Assembly (NCBI GenBank): GCA_024644535.1
Contig: JAHEKX010000007.1
Location: forward strand, 138,654-202,653
Length of the DNA stretch: 64,000 nucleotides
DNA from: Gammaproteobacteria bacterium
GTDB lineage: Bacteria > Pseudomonadota > Gammaproteobacteria > Pseudomonadales > Halieaceae
Direction of reading: 5' to 3'
In this document: positions 11,100 to 21,071 of the stretch, piece by piece
How the letters are laid out: each line of letters begins with the position of its first letter
How positions within the stretch are numbered: the first letter of the stretch is position 1
The notes under the pieces: generated by a model
The model's input: only the letters and a program-made list of their open reading frames with translations
Told to the model about the DNA's origin: nothing
The model's database searches: none
Translations under genes and position numbers: made by a program

Positions 11100-13946
11100 T
11101 CATTGAGTAGGTTCTAGCGCTTCATTGATAAGCGCCTCTTGTTGTTTAAGGTGCAGGGCCATGTAACCTGCCGCGGGCGCCGCAGAAGCTTCGCGTCCAA
11201 CGTATCGAACACCCAAGCCGCTCCCTAACTGATCGAGCGCGCGACGCATATGATGCTGAGACGCGTACCAACACCCCTGATTCATGGGCTCTTCTTGGCA
11301 CCAAACCACATCACTTAGGCTTGGGTATTCCTTTAAAATGCCCTTTAATTCTTGTTCCGGAAACGGGTACATCTGCTCGATACGAACAAGTGCGATATCG
11401 TTAATGCCCCGCGCGCGTCGTTCCGCAAGCAGCTCGTAGTAAACTTTGCCAGCGCATAAAACCACTCGCTTTACTGTCTTCGAATTTAAATCTTCGATTT
11501 CCGGAATTACCAGTTGAAATTGCCCATTCGCTAATTCTTCAAGGCTTGATACTGCCTCTTTATGGCGCAACAAACTTTTAGGCGACATGACGATCAGAGG
11601 TTTACGTAATGGCCGGATCGCTTGGCGTCGGATCATATGAAACACCTGCGCCGGTGTGGTTGGAATGCATACTTGAATGTTTTTCTCTGCGCACAGCTGC
11701 ATGAAACGCTCGAGCCGCGCAGAACTATGCTCTGGCCCCTGGCCCTCGTACCCGTGTGGTAGCAGCATAGTCAGGCCACACAACCGCGACCATTTATGCT
11801 CGCCCGAGGTTATAAATTGATCAATCACCACCTGCGCGCCATTGGCAAAATCGCCAAATTGAGCTTCCCAGAGAACCAATCCTGTTGGTGCGGTTGTGGC
11901 GTATCCGTACTCGAAGGCCAATACGGCTTCTTCGGATAACAGCGAGTCATGGATTGTGAACGGCGCCTGATCGTGACCGAGGTGTTGCAATGGAACGTAC
12001 AGGGAGGCATCTTTTTGATTATGCAGCACTGCGTGCCGGTGTGAGAACGTGCCCCTGCCTACGTCTTGGCCCGTCAAACGCACGGGATAACCCGCCTTTA
12101 ACAGCGTGGCGTAAGCTAGCGTCTCGGCTGCGCCCCAGTTAAGCGGCAAAGCCCCAGCCGCCATTTTTCGTCGATCTTCTAGAATTTTCCCGACCTGTCG
12201 CTGCAGTGGAAACCCCTCGGGGGTTTGATTGATTTCGTATGCTAAAGCTTGCAATGTCGGCAGATCAATACGGGTATCGCTAGGCAAATCCCATGGGTGA
12301 TTTAAATACGGTGACCAATCAACAAATAGTGAAGTGTTGGGCTCGGAAACTAAAGACGAGACTAAAGGTTCACCGCGTTCGAGCGAATCTCGGTAAGTCG
12401 TGACTAAGTCGTCATCTTGCTCCTGAGTTATAACGCCTTCAGCAATTAGCTTTCTAGCGTAGAGATCGCGCGTCGTTTCTTGTTTCTTGATCTGAGCATA
12501 CATGACAGGCTGAGTAACCGACGGTTCGTCGGCCTCGTTATGACCTCTCCGACGATAACAAACCAGATCAATAACAACATCTTTGCCGAATTCATTGCGA
12601 TAATCTACCGCCATTTGCGTCACAAATAGAACCGCCTCGGGGTCATCGCCATTCACGTGGAAGATAGGCGCTTGGACCATTTTTGCGATGTCCGTGCAAT
12701 ACTCAGTCGAGCGGGCATCTTCCTGTAAGCTCGTGGTGAACCCAACTTGGTTGTTCAACACGATATGAATGGTGCCGCCCGTTTTGTAGGCTTGCGTCTG
12801 CGACATCTGGAAGGTTTCCATGACCACGCCTTGACCTGCGAAAGCCGCATCGCCATGAATTACAATCGGCACTACCATGTTCCCCGTCCGATCGTCGCGG
12901 CGATCTTGTCGGGCTCGAACAGAACCTTCAACTACCGGTGAAACAATTTCAAGATGCGAAGGGTTGAACGCTAGAGCCAGGTGTAATTCACCGCCCGGCG
13001 TCATAATGTTTGACGAGAAACCTTGATGGTATTTGACATCACCCGAGCTCTGGTAGGACACCCTTCCTTCAAACTCAGCAAATAACTCAGAGGGTTTTTT
13101 GCCTAAAATATTAATCAATACGTTGAGCCGGCCGCGGTGCGCCATGCCGATGACGATTTCTTTGGCCCGATAGGCACCGCAACGCTGTATCATCTCTGTG
13201 AGAGCCGGAACAAGGGACTCGCCACCTTCCAAGCCAAAACGCTTTGTGCCCGGATATTTTGACCCGAGAGACTTTTCAAGCCCCTCTGCTTTTGTTAGCT
13301 CACTAAGCAACTGCCGCCTGACTGCAGCGCTGTAATCCGGACCGGACCTCACGGACTCCATGTGCTGCATAACCCAATGCCGCTCGTCGGTGTCGACAAT
13401 ATGCATAAACTCTGCACCGATCGTGCCACAGTAAGTGCTCTCTAGACTCTGCAAAATCTCGCCAAGCGTTGCGCTATCAGAGCCAATATAAAGGCTACCG
13501 GTTTGAAAAACGGTATCTAAGTCGGCGGTGGACAACTGGTGAAACTGCAAAGCTAAGTCAGGCACAATCTCGCGCTTAGCCAGACCCAAGGGATCAAGCT
13601 TTGCATGCTGATGGCCGCGCTGGCGGTACGCCGATATCAGCTGAACAACTCTGACCTGCTTGCGCTCGAACTCGGTAGCTTGCGCATCATGTGCGACTGT
13701 TGCCTCGGTGCGCACTCGCATCTTAGAAATTTTTGCGAACTGATCTCGTACGACTGAGTGCGGCGTGTCGAGCACAGAGACGTACTTAGTTTGAACTTGG
13801 GGAAGCTGTTCAAAGTAAACACGCCATTGCTCGGACACGTTTTCGGGGTTTAGTAAAAAAGACTCATACAAATCTTCAACATAAGCGGCATTACCGCCCG
13901 CTATGTGGGAGCTTCGCCAGAATTGCTCCATCGAGTGATCGCGCAT
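11100..13946 (-). CDS. sucA: 2-oxoglutarate dehydrogenase E1
   Basis: SucA is the thiamine-diphosphate E1 component that decarboxylates 2-oxoglutarate. At 948 residues it is close to the usual 930-950. The N-terminal E2-binding region (YVEDLYESFLLNPENVSEQW) is typical. KRFGLEGGESLVP and GMAHRGRLNVL are core motifs, and HVNGDDPEAV with the downstream RRRGHNEADEP are from the ThDP region. Two in-frame ATGs (codons 1 and 6) are possible and neither has a strong Shine-Dalgarno. A 141-base gap with a hairpin separates it from sdhB, so sucA may be expressed by read-through or by its own unrecognised promoter. Confidence 0.97.
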   Translation of the reverse strand: MRDHSMEQFWRSSHIAGGNAAYVEDLYESFLLNPENVSEQWRVYFEQLPQVQTKYVSVLDTPHSVVRDQFAKISKMRVRTEATVAHDAQATEFERKQVRVVQLISAYRQRGHQHAKLDPLGLAKREIVPDLALQFHQLSTADLDTVFQTGSLYIGSDSATLGEILQSLESTYCGTIGAEFMHIVDTDERHWVMQHMESVRSGPDYSAAVRRQLLSELTKAEGLEKSLGSKYPGTKRFGLEGGESLVPALTEMIQRCGAYRAKEIVIGMAHRGRLNVLINILGKKPSELFAEFEGRVSYQSSGDVKYHQGFSSNIMTPGGELHLALAFNPSHLEIVSPVVEGSVRARQDRRDDRTGNMVVPIVIHGDAAFAGQGVVMETFQMSQTQAYKTGGTIHIVLNNQVGFTTSLQEDARSTEYCTDIAKMVQAPIFHVNGDDPEAVLFVTQMAVDYRNEFGKDVVIDLVCYRRRGHNEADEPSVTQPVMYAQIKKQETTRDLYARKLIAEGVITQEQDDDLVTTYRDSLERGEPLVSSLVSEPNTSLFVDWSPYLNHPWDLPSDTRIDLPTLQALAYEINQTPEGFPLQRQVGKILEDRRKMAAGALPLNWGAAETLAYATLLKAGYPVRLTGQDVGRGTFSHRHAVLHNQKDASLYVPLQHLGHDQAPFTIHDSLLSEEAVLAFEYGYATTAPTGLVLWEAQFGDFANGAQVVIDQFITSGEHKWSRLCGLTMLLPHGYEGQGPEHSSARLERFMQLCAEKNIQVCIPTTPAQVFHMIRRQAIRPLRKPLIVMSPKSLLRHKEAVSSLEELANGQFQLVIPEIEDLNSKTVKRVVLCAGKVYYELLAERRARGINDIALVRIEQMYPFPEQELKGILKEYPSLSDVVWCQEEPMNQGCWYASQHHMRRALDQLGSGLGVRYVGREASAAPAAGYMALHLKQQEALINEALEPTQ

Positions 13947-14045
13947 TTTTACCCGCCAAAGGAGAGGTGAAATGAATAACTATGAATGCACGCGAGTTTA
14001 GCAGAAATACTGCGAATAAGGGAGGTATAAACAGGTAAAATATTA

Positions 14046-14075
14046 CGACAAAGCCGGCCGAGCACGGCTTTGTCG
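14046..14075 (-). terminator. hairpin after sdhB, possible attenuating terminator
   Basis: An 11-bp perfect stem, CGACAAAGCCG with CGGCTTTGTCG, has an 8-base loop and lies 12 bases beyond the sdhB stop. In the leftward direction it is followed by TAATATTTTA, a poor T-tract. This could give partial termination between the sdh and suc genes, or stabilise the sdh mRNA 3' end. Confidence 0.6.
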
Positions 14076-14087
14076 CATATATAAGAA

Positions 14088-14795
14088 CTAGATTTCTCGA
14101 GACAACAGCATATTCCGGATGTGACCAATAGCGCGCGTAGGGTTCAAGCCTTTAGGACAGACATTCACACAGTTTTGAATGCCGTGGCATCGAAACACAC
14201 TAAATGGATCGTCTAAGTTCGCCAAACGCTCTTCGGTTGCAGTGTCGCGTGAATCTGCCAAGAACCGATACGACTGTAAAAGTCCGGCAGGGCCAATAAA
14301 CTTATCGGGGTTCCACCAGAAAGAGGGACAGCTGGTCGAACAGCAAGCGCACAAAATACACTCGTACAGCCCGTCCAGTTTCGCCCGATCTTCAGGCGAC
14401 TGCAAACGCTCGATAGCTGGGGCTGGGGTGTTGTTCATCAAATACGGTTGCACTTTTTCGTATTGAGCGTAGAACATGCTCATGTCCACAATAAGATCTC
14501 GGATAACGGGCAAGCCGGGCAAAGGTCGCAATATAAGCTTGTTTTTCTTAACCGTCTCAGACAGAGGGGTAATGCAAGCCAAGCCATTTTTACCATTGAT
14601 ATTCACGCCGTCGGAGCCGCATACGCCCTCGCGACAAGAGCGACGGTAGGTCACAGAAGTGTCCTGCTGTGCTTTGATTAACTCCAAGACATCCAGAACC
14701 ATCAAGTCTTTACCATCGGTATCCACTTGAAATTCCTGCATAAATGGAGCGCTATCCGTTTCTGGATTATAACGATAGATACTAACTTCTAACAT
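14088..14795 (-). CDS. sdhB: succinate dehydrogenase iron-sulfur subunit
   Basis: SdhB carries electrons from the SdhA flavin to quinone. All three cluster-binding sets are visible: SCREGVCGSDG with a later Cys for the 2Fe-2S centre, CILCACCSTSCP for the 4Fe-4S centre, and CHGIQNCVNVCPKGLNP for the remaining centres. The 235-residue length is standard. It follows sdhA by 12 bases in an sdhCDAB order. Confidence 0.98.
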   Translation of the reverse strand: MLEVSIYRYNPETDSAPFMQEFQVDTDGKDLMVLDVLELIKAQQDTSVTYRRSCREGVCGSDGVNINGKNGLACITPLSETVKKNKLILRPLPGLPVIRDLIVDMSMFYAQYEKVQPYLMNNTPAPAIERLQSPEDRAKLDGLYECILCACCSTSCPSFWWNPDKFIGPAGLLQSYRFLADSRDTATEERLANLDDPFSVFRCHGIQNCVNVCPKGLNPTRAIGHIRNMLLSREI

Positions 14796-14807
14796 TGATG
14801 CGGCCCT

Positions 14808-16577
14808 CTAGTAAGTTCGGATCTTGGGTTCAAATGTAGGCACGGTCTTGGGTTTGAAGTTCACACCGCGTTTGCCCACCGACTTGGAGTCTGGGAAATA
14901 CATCGAGTGACACAACCAATTTGCGTCATCACGATCTTGGAAATCTTCGCGAGCGTGAGCACCGCGACTTTCTTTGCGCTCTTCAGCAGAGATGGCGGTG
15001 GCCTCAGCAACTTCGAACAAGTTTTGTAACTCTAGTGCCTCTATGCGAGCAGTATTGAAGGCGTTTGATTTATCATCAAGCCGCACATTTTCAACACGAG
15101 GGCGTAACTCTTGCAGCTTTTTCACGCCCTCTTGCATGTAGTCGCCGCGGCGGAATACACCGAAATAATTCTGCATGATGCCTTGCATCTCTTTACGAAG
15201 ATCCGCAGTCTTTTCGCCGCCAGTCGATGAATTCAAGCGATTCAACCGCGACATTGCCTGATCAAAGTCAGATTCCGAGGCGTCGCGCATATCAATACCC
15301 TCGCGCAAAGCCGATTCGATGAAAATGCCAGACGCACGACCAAAGACGACCAAGTCGAGCAAGGAATTACCACCGAGCCGATTAGCACCATGCACGGACA
15401 CACACGCAACTTCACCGCAGGCGTACAAGCCAGGAATGATCTGATCGTTACCCTGAGCATCGACGGTAATGGCCTGGCCGTGGACGTTAGTTGGAATACC
15501 ACCCATCATATAGTGACAAGTCGGCACCACGGGAATTGGCACTTTGACCGGATCCGCATGCGCGAAGGTCCGAGACAACTCGCAGATTCCAGGCAGACGA
15601 CTTTCGAGCACCTCTTCGCCTAAGTGGTCTAGCTTAAGGAATACATGGTCTCCCTCGGGACCACAGCCGCGGCCCTCTAGGATTTCCAGCACCATAGAGC
15701 GAGCCACCACATCACGACCCGCCAGGTCTTTGGCGTTGGGCGCATAACGCTCCATGAACCGCTCACCATCCTTATTGATCAAGTAACCGCCTTCACCACG
15801 GCACCCTTCCGTCACCAGCGTTCCGGCACCGTAAATGCCGGTTGGGTGAAACTGCCACATTTCCATATCCTGAACCGGAACGTCGGCACGTAGCGCCATA
15901 CCAACCCCGTCGCCCGTGTTAATGTGTGCATTGGTTGTCGAAGCGTAGATCCGCCCGGCGCCGCCAGTGGCAAATACCGTCGCCTTGGATTTAACGAATA
16001 CCGTCTCGCCTGTCTCCATGCAGATAGCGATAACGCCAACCACTGCCCCATCTTGGTTCTTGACTAGATCTACTGCGAACCATTCATTGAAAAATACGGT
16101 ATTGTTTTTCATGTTGCCCTGATACAGGGTGTGCAGCAGTGCATGACCGGTGCGATCTGCCGCCGCACAGGTACGAGCAGCCTGGCCACCCTCACCAAAA
16201 TTTTTCGACTGACCACCGAAAGGACGCTGATAAATACGACCTTCCTCGGTTCGCGAAAATGGCAAACCCATATGCTCAAGTTCAAAGATGGCCTCGGGAC
16301 CTACGCTGCACATATACTCGATAGCGTCTTGGTCGCCAATATAGTCAGATCCCTTGACGGTGTCGTACATGTGCCAACGCCAATCATCGTTAGGATCCGC
16401 ACTGGCGATAGCGCAAGTAATTCCACCTTGCGCTGACACAGTGTGAGAGCGAGTGGGAAACACTTTAGATATCACCGCCGTTTTGTAGCCAGACTGCGCC
16501 AATTGCAGTGCCGCGCGCATGCCTGCGCCACCACCGCCTACAATCACACCATCAAAAGAAATCGTACGTAAAGCCAT
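14808..16577 (-). CDS. sdhA: succinate dehydrogenase flavoprotein subunit
   Basis: SdhA oxidises succinate to fumarate with covalent FAD on the cytoplasmic side of the membrane. The dinucleotide motif is [14 protein letters not shown], and [10 protein letters not shown] contains the histidine that bonds [24 protein letters not shown] is part of the substrate site and [15 protein letters not shown] is the second FAD segment. The product has 589 residues, the usual size. The gene starts seven bases after the sdhD stop. Confidence 0.98.
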   Translation of the reverse strand: MALRTISFDGVIVGGGGAGMRAALQLAQSGYKTAVISKVFPTRSHTVSAQGGITCAIASADPNDDWRWHMYDTVKGSDYIGDQDAIEYMCSVGPEAIFELEHMGLPFSRTEEGRIYQRPFGGQSKNFGEGGQAARTCAAADRTGHALLHTLYQGNMKNNTVFFNEWFAVDLVKNQDGAVVGVIAICMETGETVFVKSKATVFATGGAGRIYASTTNAHINTGDGVGMALRADVPVQDMEMWQFHPTGIYGAGTLVTEGCRGEGGYLINKDGERFMERYAPNAKDLAGRDVVARSMVLEILEGRGCGPEGDHVFLKLDHLGEEVLESRLPGICELSRTFAHADPVKVPIPVVPTCHYMMGGIPTNVHGQAITVDAQGNDQIIPGLYACGEVACVSVHGANRLGGNSLLDLVVFGRASGIFIESALREGIDMRDASESDFDQAMSRLNRLNSSTGGEKTADLRKEMQGIMQNYFGVFRRGDYMQEGVKKLQELRPRVENVRLDDKSNAFNTARIEALELQNLFEVAEATAISAEERKESRGAHAREDFQDRDDANWLCHSMYFPDSKSVGKRGVNFKPKTVPTFEPKIRTY

Positions 16578-16583
16578 GTCTGA

Positions 16584-16943
16584 TTAACCCCACAAGATCT
16601 GGAAACCCCAGACCATATAAATGAATAACGCAGCACCAATTGCCAACTGTAGTAGAAAACGCAATACATTGCCCTTTGCGCCCATAAGTCGCTCGGTAAC
16701 GTAATCTGACAGTACGCCCCACATGCCGATCCAGGCGTGAAAAATAAGCGAGAATAGCGCGGCTGCGCTAAAAATGCGCACCCAAGTCGTAGCAAACAAC
16801 GCTTGCCACTGACCGTAATCGGTGCCTGCGACCAAGACGTAAGCCAACCAGCCAAAATAAGCGAGCAAAACGACCGAAGTAATCCGCTGGACTAAAAAGT
16901 CGGAAAGGCCATTACGGCCAAAGTTTGTCACTGACGTTACCAT
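16584..16943 (-). CDS. sdhD: succinate dehydrogenase membrane anchor subunit
   Basis: This is a small anchor with three predicted membrane helices and FHAWIGMWGVLSDYV, the helix that supplies a haem/quinone-site histidine in the family. The track starts at a GTG (16949); I choose the ATG at 16943, eight bases after a GGGG stretch, giving 119 residues. The 5' end overlaps the sdhC stop by seven bases, implying coupled translation. Confidence 0.93.
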   Translation of the reverse strand: MVTSVTNFGRNGLSDFLVQRITSVVLLAYFGWLAYVLVAGTDYGQWQALFATTWVRIFSAAALFSLIFHAWIGMWGVLSDYVTERLMGAKGNVLRFLLQLAIGAALFIYMVWGFQILWG

Positions 16944-17311
16944 ATCCACAACCCCGCTAATGCAATCATCACCACCGAGACTAAGAAGGTAATTCGAGAT
17001 CCTAGAACCCCTCCCTCATAGGTCTCGCCGTACCCCATATCCATAATTAAATGTTTCACGCCAGCGACTGAGTGGTAAATCAAGCCAGCGAGCACTGCCC
17101 AAACCACCATCTTAGCTGGCAATGAGTCAAGCATGACCGCTATGGACGCAAACCCCTCGGCTGAGCTCAAGCTGAGATCGAGCGCGTAGATCATGACTCC
17201 GATCGCGACAAACAAAAACACACCAGAAATACGGTGTAAAATTGAGGCGTATGCGGTAATCGGCAGTTTGATTGTGGCAATATCAAGATTGACCGGACGA
17301 GTATCTTTCAC
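16937..17311 (-). CDS. sdhC: succinate dehydrogenase cytochrome b556 subunit
   Basis: SdhC anchors the complex and binds haem b with SdhD. RPVNLDIATIKLPITAYASILHRISG is the family N-terminus with the quinone-site Ser/Arg region, and HSVAGVKHLIMDMG supplies the haem-ligand histidine. Three membrane helices are apparent. The track begins at an ATG at 17335. I prefer the GTG at 17311, eight bases downstream of AGGGGG, which gives MKDTRPVNLD, the usual beginning, and 124 residues. It is the first gene of the leftward TCA operon. Confidence 0.92.
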   Translation of the reverse strand: MKDTRPVNLDIATIKLPITAYASILHRISGVFLFVAIGVMIYALDLSLSSAEGFASIAVMLDSLPAKMVVWAVLAGLIYHSVAGVKHLIMDMGYGETYEGGVLGSRITFLVSVVMIALAGLWIW

Positions 17312-17417
17312 TAACGAATCCCCCTGAATGCCCATGCAGGCACTGAGCTATGTCCATGATTCGAGCCAATAGCGACGCTATTATCGACAAGAATGCGGAC
17401 CCCAAAAAAGCGTCGGA

Positions 17418-17446
17418 ATTATAGGTACATACGTTATTAATTACAA
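17418..17446 (-). promoter_or_regulatory. sigma70-type promoter of the sdh-suc operon
   Basis: On the minus strand, TTGTAA (17446-17441) and a perfect TATAAT (17423-17418) are separated by 17 bases. This is 4/6 and 6/6 to consensus at optimal spacing, about 107 bases upstream of the preferred sdhC start. Confidence 0.72.
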
Positions 17447-17509
17447 ACCTTACCACCAAGGCATTACGAAAAATGCGATTGAACTTTAGTCGATATTGAT
17501 TATCGCGAA

Positions 17510-17537
17510 TTGACAAATCGAGGGCATTCTCTATAGT
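17510..17537 (+). promoter_or_regulatory. sigma70-type promoter of gltA
   Basis: TTGACA (perfect -35) and TATAGT (5/6 -10) are separated by 16 bases, with the -10 ending 35 bases before the gltA ATG. A 6-bp inverted repeat GAGGGC (17520-17525) and GCCCTC (17540-17545) flanks the -10 and could be an operator. Confidence 0.82.
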
Positions 17538-17572
17538 TAGCCCTCCACAGTTTTGCACTTAGGACCTTCGCT

Positions 17573-18859
17573 ATGAGTGAGAAGAAAGCCTCTTTATACA
17601 TTGATGGGGCCACAGACAGTATCGACCTGCCTATTTACGCAGGCACCATTGGCCCTGACGTGATAGACGTTGGTCAGCTAACAGGCAAAGGCTATTTTAC
17701 GTATGACCCCGGATTTGTGTCGACGGCCGCTTGTGAGTCAGCTATAACCTACATTGATGGAGGCAAAGGTGTTTTGTTACACCGCGGCTACCCCATCGAA
17801 CAACTCGCTGAACAATCGGATTACTTAGAAACATGCTTCTTACTTCTTAATGGAGAGCTTCCCACCAAAGAAGAGCGTGAGGATTTCGTCAACACGGTCA
17901 AAAACCATACAATGGTGCACGATCAGGTCTCTACCTTTTTCAAAGGCTTCCGCCGCGACGCCCACCCCATGGCCATCATGTGCGGTGTTGTAGGGGCTCT
18001 TTCAGCGTTTTACCACGACTCATTAGAAATCAGTAACGAGCAGCACCGCCGCATCGCCGCTTTCCGTTTGATAGCTAAAATGCCCACGCTTGCGGCTATG
18101 AGCTACAAGTACTCTATAGGCATGCCGTTCATGTACCCTGATAACAGCATGAGTTATTCCGAAAACTTCTTACATATGATGTTCGGTAACCCTTGCGAAC
18201 CCAGTAAAATCAGCCCTGTGCTTGCCAAAGCAATGGACAAGATCTTTTTATTACACGCGGACCACGAGCAGAACGCGTCAACATCAACCGTCAGGTTGGC
18301 AGGTTCCTCGGGCGCTAACCCATTCGCCTGCATCGCGGCAGGCATTGCTGCTCTTTGGGGCCCGAGCCACGGCGGTGCTAACGAAGCTGTACTAGACATG
18401 CTTAACGAAATTGGTGATGTATCGCGTATTGACGAGTTTGTTACGCGCGCGAAAGATAAAGATGATCCATTCCGCTTAATGGGCTTTGGTCACCGTGTGT
18501 ACAAAAATTTTGATCCTCGCGCGAAAGTCATGAAACAAACCGCTGACGAAGTTTTAAAAGAGCTCGGTGTTAGTGACCCGCTCTTGGCAATCGCTAAGCG
18601 TTTGGAAGAGATCGCGCTGGAAGATGAGTATTTTGTCCAGAAAAAGCTGTACCCGAATGTCGATTTCTACTCGGGCATCATTCTCAAAGCAATGGGAATT
18701 CCAACCAGCATGTTTACCGTTATTTTCGCTGTAGGCCGCACCGTAGGGTGGATTGCTCACTGGAACGAAATGATCAGCGGTAGTTACCGCATTGGTCGTC
18801 CGCGTCAGCTCTATACAGGCTATGCCCAGCGCGACTACGAAAATATAGCCAGCCGCTAA
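17573..18859 (+). CDS. gltA: citrate synthase (type II)
   Basis: GltA condenses oxaloacetate and acetyl-CoA to citrate. The 428-residue sequence begins with the short beta domain of hexameric, NADH-sensitive type II enzymes. Catalytic histidines lie in [11 protein letters not shown] and in [15 protein letters not shown], and the catalytic aspartate is in [13 protein letters not shown] lies eight bases before the ATG. Divergent from sdhCDAB; the shared 262-base gap holds promoters for both. Confidence 0.98.
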   Translation: MSEKKASLYIDGATDSIDLPIYAGTIGPDVIDVGQLTGKGYFTYDPGFVSTAACESAITYIDGGKGVLLHRGYPIEQLAEQSDYLETCFLLLNGELPTKEEREDFVNTVKNHTMVHDQVSTFFKGFRRDAHPMAIMCGVVGALSAFYHDSLEISNEQHRRIAAFRLIAKMPTLAAMSYKYSIGMPFMYPDNSMSYSENFLHMMFGNPCEPSKISPVLAKAMDKIFLLHADHEQNASTSTVRLAGSSGANPFACIAAGIAALWGPSHGGANEAVLDMLNEIGDVSRIDEFVTRAKDKDDPFRLMGFGHRVYKNFDPRAKVMKQTADEVLKELGVSDPLLAIAKRLEEIALEDEYFVQKKLYPNVDFYSGIILKAMGIPTSMFTVIFAVGRTVGWIAHWNEMISGSYRIGRPRQLYTGYAQRDYENIASR

Positions 18860-18895
18860 GCAAGACGCTATTTAAAACAACAATAAGGATCTTGT

Positions 18896-20011
18896 ATGCA
18901 AGGGATTGCGATTACTGGGACGGGGTTATTCACACCGTCCCAATCTATTTCCAATGACGAGCTGGTCGCCGCATTCAACAAGTATGTAGACCTGCACAAC
19001 GAAGCGAATGCAAACGCTATAGCTGATGGGACATTAGCTTCATTGGCTCATTCTTCCCCAGAATTCATAGCTAAGGCATCCGGCATACAATCTCGTTACG
19101 TCATTGATAAATCTGGAATATTGGACCCTACACGTTTAGTCCCACGCATACCCGAACGCCCTAACGATGAGGCATCGTTACAATGTGAAATGGCTGTAGC
19201 GGCCGCCAAGGAAGCTATGTTGGCCGCAAATTGCGGGCCAGAAGATATCGACGCGGTTATTGTGGCCTGTTCTAATTTGCAGCGACCCTACCCCGCAGTA
19301 GCCATAGAGGTTCAGGCAGCCCTTGGAATAGCGGGCTTTGCGTTTGATATGAATGTCGCATGTTCGAGTGCAACTTTTGGTATCGCGCAGGCCAGTGGTG
19401 TGATTCGCGATGGACTGGCAAAACGTGTATTGATGGTTAACCCTGAAATTTGCAGCGGCCATTTGAATTTTGCTGACCGCGATTCGCATTTCATTTTTGG
19501 TGATGTGTGTACAGCCGTTGTCATTGAGGACGCGGCACTTAAGACTAGCGGTTTTTTGGTGCGCGATATCAAATTAAAAACGATGTTTTCGAACAACATT
19601 CGTAATAATTTTGGATTTTTGAATCGAGCAGCCGAAGATGGAGTTGGGCAACCCGACAAACTGTTCATCCAAGAGGGCCGCAAAGTCTTTAAGGAAGTGT
19701 GCCCTGCGGTTGCCAATCTCATATCGGAGCAACTCCAAGCACTTGACCTGCCCGCCAATGGGCTAAAACGAATGTGGCTTCACCAAGCAAATCTGAACAT
19801 GAATGATCTGATTGCACGCAAGGTCTTGGGCCGCCAGCCCTCACTTGATGAAGCTCCTGTCATACTTGATGAGTACGCCAATACCAGCTCAGCCGGATCG
19901 GTTATCGCGTTCCACAAACACCAAGCCGATTTACAGAGCGGTGATGTGGGAATATTGTGCTCCTTCGGTGCGGGCTACAGTATTGGCAGTGTTGTCTTAG
20001 AGAAGCGATAG
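18896..20011 (+). CDS. beta-ketoacyl-ACP synthase III family protein (PA3286-like)
   Basis: This thiolase-fold condensing enzyme has 371 residues. The catalytic triad is readable: Cys156 in [10 protein letters not shown], His in [10 protein letters not shown] and Asn in [11 protein letters not shown]. It is longer than housekeeping FabH (about 320) and has an insertion in residues 25-60, as do the PA3286-type enzymes that Pseudomonas uses to divert medium-chain acyl-CoA from beta-oxidation to fatty-acid synthesis. Substrate choice here is inference. It starts 36 bases after gltA, perhaps on the same transcript, and its last 15 bases overlap the convergent hisC. Confidence 0.85.
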   Translation: MQGIAITGTGLFTPSQSISNDELVAAFNKYVDLHNEANANAIADGTLASLAHSSPEFIAKASGIQSRYVIDKSGILDPTRLVPRIPERPNDEASLQCEMAVAAAKEAMLAANCGPEDIDAVIVACSNLQRPYPAVAIEVQAALGIAGFAFDMNVACSSATFGIAQASGVIRDGLAKRVLMVNPEICSGHLNFADRDSHFIFGDVCTAVVIEDAALKTSGFLVRDIKLKTMFSNNIRNNFGFLNRAAEDGVGQPDKLFIQEGRKVFKEVCPAVANLISEQLQALDLPANGLKRMWLHQANLNMNDLIARKVLGRQPSLDEAPVILDEYANTSSAGSVIAFHKHQADLQSGDVGILCSFGAGYSIGSVVLEKR

Positions 20012-21049
20012 AGCTTGCAGCAAGGCGCGCACCTCTTCTGAAGAGCCAACGGTAATTCTGAGCCAGTCGTTTAAGCGCGGCTTGTTAAAGTGGCGTACCA
20101 GGATATTCTGCTCTCGCAGTAGGCTCTGCCACTCCTCCCCGGACTTACGCTGATTTTTTGCTAACACAAAATTGGCGGACGATGGCAGGACCTCAAACCC
20201 CAGTTCGACAAGTCCTTGAATGAGCTGTTGTCGAGCCTCAATAACTGCTGAAACTGTCTCTCGAAAATACCTTTCGTCTTGCACCGAGGCCAGCGCACCC
20301 GCCTGAGCAATGGCATCTATGGGGTATGAGTTAAAGCTGTCTTTGATTCTGAGCAAACCTTCAATTAACTCTGAACTCCCCACTGCGTAACCCACCCGCA
20401 AGCCCGCCAGCCCACGAGACTTCGACATCGTTCGAATAATGAGCAGATTATCGAAAGCCTGCAATAGCTCAATGGCCGTTTCAGTACCGTAGTCTACATA
20501 GGCCTCGTCGACGACAACCACAGTGTCAGGAAAGCGACGGAGCAACGTTTCAATTTGTGAACGCGATGCAGCAATACCTGTTGGTGCATTTGGGTTCGGA
20601 AAAATAATACCCCCAACATCCGCTGGAATTTCGTCGAAAGGTATCTCGTAGGAAGTATCGACCGCTAGCACCTGTGTTTGGATCTCAAATAATTGCGCCC
20701 ACACGGGGTAAAAGCTATACGATATATCGGGGAAACACAAAGCACCCTTGCCACAAAAGAATGCTTTAAAGGCAAAACCAAGGACCTCATCGGAACCGTT
20801 GCCCACGAATACCTGCGCTACATCTACAGCGTGATATTCGGCGAGCGCTTGCCGCAGTACAGATGACGACGGGTCTGGATAACGTCGCAACTGATCCCCA
20901 CTAACGTCCCTCATGGCTTGCAAGGCAATCGGCGATGGCGGATACGGGCTCTCGTTGGTGTTAAGCTTGAGTAAGCCCTGGCGGCTTGACTGCTCGCCCG
21001 GCACATAGGGCTGTAAAGCCTCTACCCCTTCACTCCAAAAACGACTCAT
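19997..21049 (-). CDS. hisC: histidinol-phosphate aminotransferase
   Basis: HisC is a fold-type I PLP enzyme that transaminates imidazole-acetol phosphate in histidine synthesis. The 350 residues contain [12 protein letters not shown] at the N-terminus, [20 protein letters not shown], and [18 protein letters not shown] with the PLP lysine at residue 210. It lies 22 bases downstream of phoU on the same strand, away from other his genes, so transcription from the Pho operon is possible. The 3' end overlaps the KAS III gene by 15 bases in convergent orientation. Confidence 0.93.
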   Translation of the reverse strand: MSRFWSEGVEALQPYVPGEQSSRQGLLKLNTNESPYPPSPIALQAMRDVSGDQLRRYPDPSSSVLRQALAEYHAVDVAQVFVGNGSDEVLGFAFKAFFCGKGALCFPDISYSFYPVWAQLFEIQTQVLAVDTSYEIPFDEIPADVGGIIFPNPNAPTGIAASRSQIETLLRRFPDTVVVVDEAYVDYGTETAIELLQAFDNLLIIRTMSKSRGLAGLRVGYAVGSSELIEGLLRIKDSFNSYPIDAIAQAGALASVQDERYFRETVSAVIEARQQLIQGLVELGFEVLPSSANFVLAKNQRKSGEEWQSLLREQNILVRHFNKPRLNDWLRITVGSSEEVRALLQALSLL

Positions 21050-21071
21050 TGTGTTTCCTTTACTTATATCG

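Noticed and set aside
13947-14045. Candidate sucA promoters in the sdhB-sucA gap
   Set aside because: TTTACC/TATTCG and TTTCTG/CATAGT pairs match consensus too poorly or have bad spacing.
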